Shown in pieces: positions 57,101 through 64,000 of a stretch of 64,000 bases of DNA. The stretch is from Bretschneidera sinensis (Eukaryota > Streptophyta > Magnoliopsida > Brassicales > Akaniaceae). The stretch's first letter is position 1, and the number at the start of each line of letters is the position of its first letter. A program made the position numbers and the translations under genes. The stretch is taken from the NCBI GenBank assembly GCA_023935145.1, contig CM043698.1, forward strand, positions 85,296,001 to 85,360,000. Direction: 5' to 3'. A model generated the notes under the pieces. It had not been told where the DNA came from, made no database searches, and saw only the letters and a list, made by a program, of their open reading frames with translations.

Positions 57101-57538
57101 AGAGACATGATCCTGTAAAATAATGTGGTCCACATATTTTATTTGAGTGACATGTAAAGAATTAACTACCTACTAATATATTTAATCGGGCATGTGAGTT
57201 ATAGGTAGTTTATTAAAATTAAATTGGAAGTTATAACTCCCTTGATGGAAGGGAAATATATCAAAAATTTTACACAGACAAAGGTCCCTAACATAGCAAA
57301 CATACAATGCCTGTGATTTTTATCAAATCTTATCTTCAGATATTTGCATACGCTAGAAAGTTTTGTCAGATACTCAAATTTTTTAATAAAATCCGAGTGA
57401 GTTAACCGATACGGAATCGTGGTGCTGTCGTGGATAACAAAGCAAGTAGATTTCGATAGAGAAGAACGTGCTTGATCAATCATGGCTGGAGGTTAGTGGT
57501 TAATTTATTTTTATTTCTTCCGCAATAAGGATAATATT

Positions 57539-57551
57539 TGGTATTAGAGCC
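57539..57551 (+). other. Primer binding site of a copia remnant
   Basis: TGGTATTAGAGCC differs by one base from the initiator-tRNA-Met site. An LTR probably ends just to its left (about 57537), but its start could not be fixed. Confidence 0.6.
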
Positions 57552-57959
57552 CGCATCTTAATCATATTGGTTAGCATTGTTGTTCTTTTATGATGTGAAC
57601 CTCAACAGAACATGCAATAGATCCTTTAATGGTGCTTGTTGATTCTCATAATTTTATCTCTATAATTTTTTTTCTAAATTTATGATAATTATGCGTTGAT
57701 AATTTTTAATTGATTAGAAAAATGGTTGAAATTTTTATGGCCTCCAATTTCGTTGTAATTTTTTTTTCATCTAGAAATTTATGTAGTAGGTTGATTAATT
57801 TCTACAATTGTAATTAATTATTATTTTATGCCAAAATTTTATGGCATTCGTTGTAAAGGCCATGAAAACTTCAACATTTTGTTATCATTAAATTGTTTGG
57901 TGTGTTATTGTATGTTTAATTGCTTAATTAGACTTGATTTATTAACCTCAGCATGTCAT

Positions 57960-58460
57960 TATATGTTTTTCAATGCCAGATGAACCTTATCAATACGGGA
58001 TTACCTAAAGAAGAAATCAAACTCTAATGGACATGGAAAGAAGTATGATGAGCAACTCAAATCTTCCCATGTTTTTGTGGAATGAAGCCCTAAAAACTGC
58101 AATGTATATCTTAAACAGGGTTCCATCTAAAGTTGTTCCTAAAACTCCTTCCGAGTTATGAAAAGGGTGGAAACCAAGTTTAAGACATATACACATATGG
58201 GGATTTCAAGTTGAAGTTAGGGTTTACAATCCTCAATTGAAGAAGTTAGACACAAGAACTGCCTGTGGATATTTCAATGGGTATGTAGAAAAGTCCATGG
58301 GTATAGATTTTATTGTCCCTCACATACATCAATAATTATTGAGGCTAAAAATGTTAAGTTCATTGAAGATGTTAGCATTAGTGAGATTAGGACTTCTCAA
58401 AGAATTGAATTTGAGGAAGTGCATGATTCAGTGGTAGTGCCTGCACATATTGATCAATAT
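57960..58460 (+). pseudogene. Copia integrase fragment
   Basis: Pieces in more than one frame: [80 protein letters not shown]. This is the C-terminal part of a copia integrase. Stops are present (for example TGA where the family has TGG after SEL). Gag, protease, polymerase and 3' LTR are missing; an LTR of another element begins at 58461. Confidence 0.85.
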
Positions 58461-58775
58461 TGTTGACCCGTATTTGATTTTAATAATGACAAAACACTAC
58501 TCTAATCGCACTAACAGTTTTATCTAAGTGTTTAAGCGGTAAAAACATTCAGTATGGAAACAAGTTGTAAGAACTTAACACGATTCAGACACCAAAACAA
58601 GACAGAAGATCTAGAATAGACATTAAGGTAATTGAAACAATTGTAAATCTCTTATGTTCAATTACATAGCTTGGTCTGTAACTCAATTTACAAAATACTT
58701 TGACAAAACTAAAAATACAAAAAAGTTTCTAAGTCAAAAACTATTTTTGATAAGGAAAACTAGGTTGAAGGACAA

Positions 58776-58978
58776 CCCAGTCGACTAGGTCCCTATACTA
58801 ATTGACTGAGATATGGGACAAGAAGTTCCCAGTCGACTGGTGCCGAGGACCTAGTCGACTGGTAACTTCATCCAGTCGACTGGTCCTCTGACCCAATCGA
58901 ATGGTACTCTTCCCAAGCATAAAAAGTGAAAAATCTTCACTTAACCCAGTCGACTGGTACAAGGACCCAATCGACTGG
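58776..58978 (+). repeat. Array of CCAGTCGACTGG palindromes in U3
   Basis: Seven units: CCAGTCGACTAG at about 58777, perfect CCAGTCGACTGG at 58829, CTAGTCGACTGG at 58851, perfect at 58872, CCAATCGAATGG at 58893, perfect at 58946 and CCAATCGACTGG at 58967. The array lies about 95-300 bp upstream of the LTR TATA box. Confidence 0.85.
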
Positions 58979-59072
58979 TAATTAAAAAATATAACCATTT
59001 GAGATGCGAGACTTGAGGATTTAATGCCCAAACCTACCAAGTCAGTGTCAAACGGCTATATTAATTCAAGGC

Positions 59073-59080
59073 TATATAAA
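59073..59080 (+). promoter_or_regulatory. TATA box of the SIRE-like LTR
   Basis: TATATAAA preceded by AAGGC and followed by CCCACTTC. Confidence 0.6.
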
Positions 59081-59459
59081 CCCACTTCAATGAGCATTTA
59101 AACAAGAAGAGCATACATTCAATTCACAAGATAGCTCATTAATTCTCAAAAAGCTTTGAAAAATTTATTGTTGAGCCATTCATCAAGCTTGTTCTTGAAA
59201 GAGAGATATTGTTCATTTGTAAAAGAAATTATTGCTATCTCTCTACCATTTACTTTACATCAAATTTCATTTATTGTAAAGGGAAATAGTTGGCATAACT
59301 CTTAGAGTGTTTAGGATTAAACACTTCATTGTAGGTTCCGTGAGGAAAAGATTGGTTGTAAGATTTGTGCAACACCCGTGAAGTTGTACGACTAAAATTT
59401 TAGTGGATTACTTCAAGGAGGTTTCTTGAAGAGAGTGGACGTAGGGTCGGAAGGAATCA

Positions 59460-60646
59460 TGATCGGTGCAAAACTACAAGTGCACAGTATCATAGTTTTA
59501 TAGTAATGTGATGAGAAGAGTATCGTCCTCAGGGATTGGTAACTCACTTTTGACAAGTACCGAAATTATACTAATCTCAACTTTATTTATAAAAGTCACT
59601 AAGGTTGTTTGTAATTGCAATTTGAAATAAAATTAATTCAAAGGAAAAGTAAGTTGTTGTTCGAAGATCAAATTAATGAGAAAAAGAACTTCTAGGAAAT
59701 CGATTTCACCTAATCCCTCACTATGCTTCTCTCATATAACTAATTGAATTTAATTCTCTCTGTTTGTTAGCAAAATCTCCAAAAATCATCCAAAAGCCTC
59801 TTTTGATAGTCAATTGGAAATATTCTTGTTCATTATTTTACACAAGAGTATGCAAATCAATAAAGCAAGAAAGCATTAAGACCAACGATTTTAAGATTAC
59901 ATAGGTTCATATAAGTCTTTTGATCTCTATATTTACCTGTGCTGAAATATCCAAGTTCTATCCTATAATTCCCTTTTTCGATAACAAATCACAATATCAA
60001 AATCATCTAATTAATGGCTAGTTAATTAGAAGTTTTAAGCTCATAATAAATCAGACAAATATAGAAGAGAATTACTTCAAATTAGCATAGAAATGCAAGC
60101 AAAGTTTGAAACTAGATTACATTGTTTTCCTAGAATAAAGAAAATTTAGTTCATGCTAAAAATTAAATTCAACATAAACGAATTCACCATATTTTTCTGA
60201 GAGAAGAAAATCCATAGTGAAAAATACTCGTCACTGTCGGAAACCTCTTCCTCCTTGATAGCAAAGCCTTCGAGATCCATCTTTTGAAGATGAAGTGCAA
60301 TGGGGCTTTTATAGAGAAACTCTATGAGTGTAATGTGTTTCCAACTGATGTGGGATGTGGAATGTGTTTCCAACAGATGTGGGATGTGGGATTTAAGCCT
60401 TCACATGCCGCTCAAAACTTCTGGTCACGTCTCTTTTATTTTAGCAGCTCCTATACTCAAATAAAATCTTCATTTAAATGAGAGAAAGAGTCCCTAGATG
60501 ATAGGCTGCTAAAATTTGGATATTCCTTTAATCTGAAATAAAATTTAATGATAACAATGAAGCCTAAAACCAACAAAAATAAATAAAATTATACCAAAGT
60601 TTAAAGTTAAGAAGTGATAAAATATAGGAAATTATGTAAGGCATCA
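59460..60646 (-). repeat. 3' LTR of an Athila element
   Basis: On the + strand it runs from TGATCGGTGC to AAGGCATCA, followed by AACACCCCCAAACTT (polypurine tract on the minus strand, 60647-60661). The left flank AATCA (59455-59459) should be one target-duplication copy. A TATA-like TATAAAAG lies on the minus strand near 60307-60314. A 29-bp tandem pair (60332-60360 and 60361-60389, AATGTGTTTCCAACTGATG...) sits just upstream of it. Confidence 0.8.
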
Positions 60647-60661
60647 AACACCCCCAAACTT

Positions 60662-62327
60662 AAAACTTTGTTTGTCCTCAAATAAAAATAAAATAAAATA
60701 ACTCCATAGAAAAATCTCATCACTCACCAAGCCATGATCTGAATTTTGATTTCATTACTAGTATCTTACTATTTTAATATCAAGGATAGCAGGAAAATTA
60801 ATAAAAAAATTTAGCAATTTGTCAAGCAAGAGTTAAGAGATTACTTCAACCTAAAGCTAAGACCTTGAGTGTGTGTGTGTGATATTGTCAATTTATCTCC
60901 AAACCACCTGCAAACTCAGATAAGAGTAGAACAACTGAAACCAGAGGAATTCTCTCAAAACTTAACTCCATAAGTCCAATTTTCAGAAATCCTCCCCACT
61001 AATGTAGTCAACACCAAAATCAGAGATCAAAAGGTCTTTAATCAGGTTGTAATGACATGCCACAAGGTGAGGGCTAAGAAAGAAATGGATAAGGAAAATT
61101 AAAGCAAACTGAGAAAATACTTGGTGGAAAGAACAATAAAAGAGATATCCACAAGATTCAAACCATAACTCTTTCTCGACTATATGCTCATACTGGTGAC
61201 ATTATTGTTGCTGTAATCAATGAAGCAATACCAAGTACACCTTTAACAAAATCTGAAGTGATTTGCACTCCACTTATTGAGTTTTCTCTATTTTATGCTT
61301 CCTTCCATGATGGATAAATCACCTCTGGGCAAAAGACAAACCCAGAAAAAATATTTCTTTTTTTTTTCTATTATCCCATCTTTTTCATTCAACCACCTCG
61401 GTTCTTGTAGCTGTTTTTAAATTTTCAACCACTTCAGCCTTTTTTTTTCACACACTCTGATCAAACAGAGCATAATTTCCTTTAAACTAACTTTCTCTTT
61501 AAATGTATATTTCCACCAAAGTATTTTCTCAAACTGTAAAAGGTAAATTCATGGTGTTTCAGGCTTAGAATGAGAATGGTTAATGTAGTTAAAAGAATAA
61601 ATAAAGGCTTATGTAAAATAAGGCTCAAGGGGGTTGACAATATAAATACACAATGCAATGATGGTATGATAACTAAGACGACTGGGAAAGCTTTTTGGTT
61701 ATGAAAAAAAAAATGCCTAGATCATTTCTCTAATATTTGGTATCAACTAGGATTTCGCCTCAAAGATCCATCAACGGATTTTAAAGTAAAGCAAGATTGA
61801 ACTTCCTTGACCCAGTTAATCTACTCATGCTCTTCATCAGCAAAATGGAATAAAAGAAACGACAATGTGCTCAGTTATGTTCAAGGCCAAAGATTTAAAT
61901 CAAAGTACCAGCAAAACTCAGCCTGACAAAAAAGAAATTTTCAAAAAAAATTCTTAGTCCTATCCTCAATCGCAAATTTCAGAGTTATAGAGAATTCAAT
62001 CATACTCAAATGCATGCATGGTAAGAAAATTCAAAAACTCAAGACTTATAAAATCATAAGTAAAATAAAATAACCAGCAATCAAGAAGAAAAAATGACTA
62101 TAGGAGTTTACACCCCCAAACTTAAACTAAACAATGTACCCATTGTAATTCAAAAATGAGAAAGATTGAAGAAATGAAAGGAACTTCCTTGGTTTCATGG
62201 TGAATCAGCCGTAGTTTGCAATTTCTAGCTCTTTATTCTTGCTAAATAAACCTGCATCAAAATCCAAATTATTCAAAATAAAAATAAAATAATAAAATAA
62301 AGTTCTAGCCAGACTTTTCAATCTTCA
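60662..62327 (-). other. Non-coding interior of the Athila element
   Basis: AT-rich with CT-rich runs. At 62110-62124 a second CACCCCCAAACTTAAA word repeats the polypurine-tract sequence. No env-like ORF could be recognised. Confidence 0.5.
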
Positions 62328-63600
62328 TCAATTAGGGTCTCCAAGAGGAATAAGTGCATAGTTCTTCTCCACTTATTCCCCATAATAGTGCTTCAATCTC
62401 TGACCGTTAACTCTGAATATATTCCTTTTCTTGTCCTTCAAGTCTATTGCTCCAAAAGAGGAAACACTGTCAATTGTATAAGGACCTGTCCATATTGATT
62501 TTAACTTGCTCGAGAAGAGTTTGAGTTATGAATTGAAGAGTAAAACTTGCTGTCTTAGTGCAAACTCATGCTTAAGAATATGTTTTTCATACCACTTCTT
62601 CGTCTGTTCTTTGTAGATCTTCACATTTTCATAAGCATTGTTCCAGAACTCATCAATCTCATTCAATTGTAAGAGTTGCTTTTCTCCTGCTGTATTTAAA
62701 TCAAAATTAAACTTCTTTACAGCCTAATAAGCTCTATGTTCCAACTCAACAGGAAGATGACATGCCTTTCCAAACACTAATAAGTAAGGAGATATCTCGA
62801 TAGGTGTTTTAAAAGCTGTACGGTATGCCCACAAAGCATCATCAAGCTTCTTTGCCCAATCCTTCCTATTGGTGTTGACTGTCTTCTTAAGGATGTTCTT
62901 GATTTCTCGATTTGAAATTTCAGCTTAGCCATTAGTTTGAGGATGGTATCCAAGTTCTATCTTGTACTTCACACCATAATTAGAAAGAAGGTTGTCAAAC
63001 AACTTGTTATAAAAGTGGGTCCCTTCGTCACTAATAATAGCTCGTGGAGTGCCAAATCTTGTGAAGATATTCTTATGCAGAAATTTGAGCACACCTTTGC
63101 ATCGTTTGTTGTTGCAGCAATTGTTTCCACCTAATTTGACACATAATCCACTACTAATAAGATATAAACAAAGCCAAAATAATGAGGAAAAGGCAATAAA
63201 ATCGATTCCCCAAACATCAAATAACTCAACCTCTAAGATATTTTTCAATGGTAGCTCGTGACTCCTTGAAATATTTCCTACACGTTGGCACTAATCATAA
63301 GTCTTCACCAAAGTATAACAATCATGAAAAATAGAAGGCCAAAAGAAACCACTTTGAAGTATCTTAGCTGCTATTTGTGTTGCTCCAAAGTGTCCTCCAT
63401 ATGATGATGAATGGCAATGATGGAGAATAGCTTACATCTCTTTTTCTAGTACACATCTTCGGATGATTTGATTAGGGCATCTTTTGAACAGCAAAGGCTC
63501 ATCCCAAAGATAATATTTTACATCATGTAGAAACTTCTTGCGTTTGTGGTAAGTGAGATCTGGTGGCAGTATTTTACAAGCTAGGTAGTTTACAATATCA
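62328..63600 (-). pseudogene. Athila integrase and polymerase C-terminus
   Basis: Minus strand, several frames. Zinc-finger region: SSSYGGHFGATQIAAKIL, GFFWPSIFHDCYTLVKTYD then stop and CQR, so one cysteine is Tyr and a stop lies in the finger. Core: VELFDVWGIDF, FTRFGTPRAIISDEGTHFYN, YGVKYKIELGYHPQTNGQAE-like residues. C-part: [71 protein letters not shown], ending PLGDPN and a stop at 62328. The [17 protein letters not shown] motif is typical of the Athila group. Frameshifts near 63130 and stops make it inactive. Confidence 0.85.
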
Positions 63601-63605
63601 ACATA

Positions 63606-64000
63606 CTAAGGAAGCTTGATCTCACATGCAAACAATTGCTCATCAGGGAATGCTTCTTGGATCACTGAATTTGGTCTTACTTCCTCTTGCTCCAACTGAG
63701 AGAGATGATCAGCAACTGAATTTTTGCTTGCTTTCTTATCTCGAAACTCCAAATCAAATTCTTGAAGAAGCAGGATCCAACGAATCAGCCTAGGCTTAGC
63801 ATCATTCTTGCCAAACAAATAACGAATTGCTGCATGATCAGTGAACACTATCACTTTTGTACCAATAAGGTAAGACCGAAATTTGTCACAAGCAAACACG
63901 ACAGCAAGCATCTCTTTCTCAGTTGTTGTATAATTTAATTAAGCTTCACTCAAAGTCTGGCTTGCGTAATAAATGGTCCTGAATAGTTTGTCTCACATTT
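63606..64000 (-). pseudogene. Athila RNase H, running off the right edge
   Basis: Minus strand: YYASQTLSEA, then an in-frame TAA (63941-63943) where the family has [83 protein letters not shown]. The catalytic D of FTDHAA is kept. Reverse transcriptase should lie beyond 64000. Stop at 63606. Confidence 0.85.

Larger units (their letters stand above)
58461..59459 (+). mobile_element. SIRE-like copia LTR, truncated by an Athila insertion
   Basis: Starts TGTTGACCCGTATTTGATTT, matching the start of the solo LTR at 13483-14646 (read on the minus strand). It has a palindrome array, a TATA box at 59073-59080 (TATATAAA) and a leader, and is cut at 59459 where an Athila LTR begins. The expected 3' end (CCTCT...AACA) is absent. 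Confidence 0.75.

Overview
The window is nuclear DNA of a flowering plant, probably not a grass. It has AT-rich introns with GT..AG borders, plant-type LTR retrotransposons of the copia, Athila and Tat lineages, SINEs, hAT-like elements and a fructokinase gene. Only one gene looks intact: a four-exon cytosolic-type fructokinase (FRK, 51672-56087, + strand) with a TATA box and a CT-rich leader. A second host gene, a single-CRM-domain RNA-binding protein probably of organelle type (about 1130-9458, + strand), keeps recognisable exons. It carries at least four frameshifts and two nonsense codons, and has lost the GxxG loop of its CRM domain, so I call it a pseudogene.

Layout. 1-9458: CRM pseudogene. 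Its large last intron holds inverted LTR fragments, a gypsy gag fragment and a SINE. 9500-10880: 3' end of a copia element on the minus strand. 10893-16600: remains of a Tat-lineage gypsy element (integrase, an antisense extra ORF, a repeat-rich LTR region), split by a solo LTR at 13483-14646. 16600-19388: AT-rich DNA with an LTR remnant, a MITE and a truncated hAT-like end. 19389-20934: a hAT-type element with perfect 8-bp target duplications, carrying a pentatricopeptide-repeat gene fragment and a second, opposite-strand coding-like fragment. 21430-31117: a duplicated segment; each copy holds a related DNA transposon in opposite orientation, and one copy also took in a complete copia element (23491-29965). 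31140-31756: LINE fragment. 34122-35049: hAT-like element.

35158-50940: a second Tat-lineage element. Its protease codons are interrupted by a 7.5-kb Athila-like element that has gag and protease but no reverse transcriptase or integrase (36464-43950). An antisense ORF and three tandem-repeat arrays follow. 50940-56400: fructokinase gene, with a SINE in intron 2. 57100-64000: a nest of a copia remnant, a copia-type LTR and an Athila element that runs off the right edge.

Points worth following up: (1) the hAT element with captured gene pieces; (2) arrays of 10-12 bp palindromes about 95-310 bp upstream of the TATA box in LTRs of at least two retrotransposon families; (3) an antisense ORF with its own TATA-like box in both Tat elements; (4) a pattern of TAG stops in the copia element that fits deamination of CHG-methylated cytosine. 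All assignments come from reading the sequence and from memory of the families; no database search was run.
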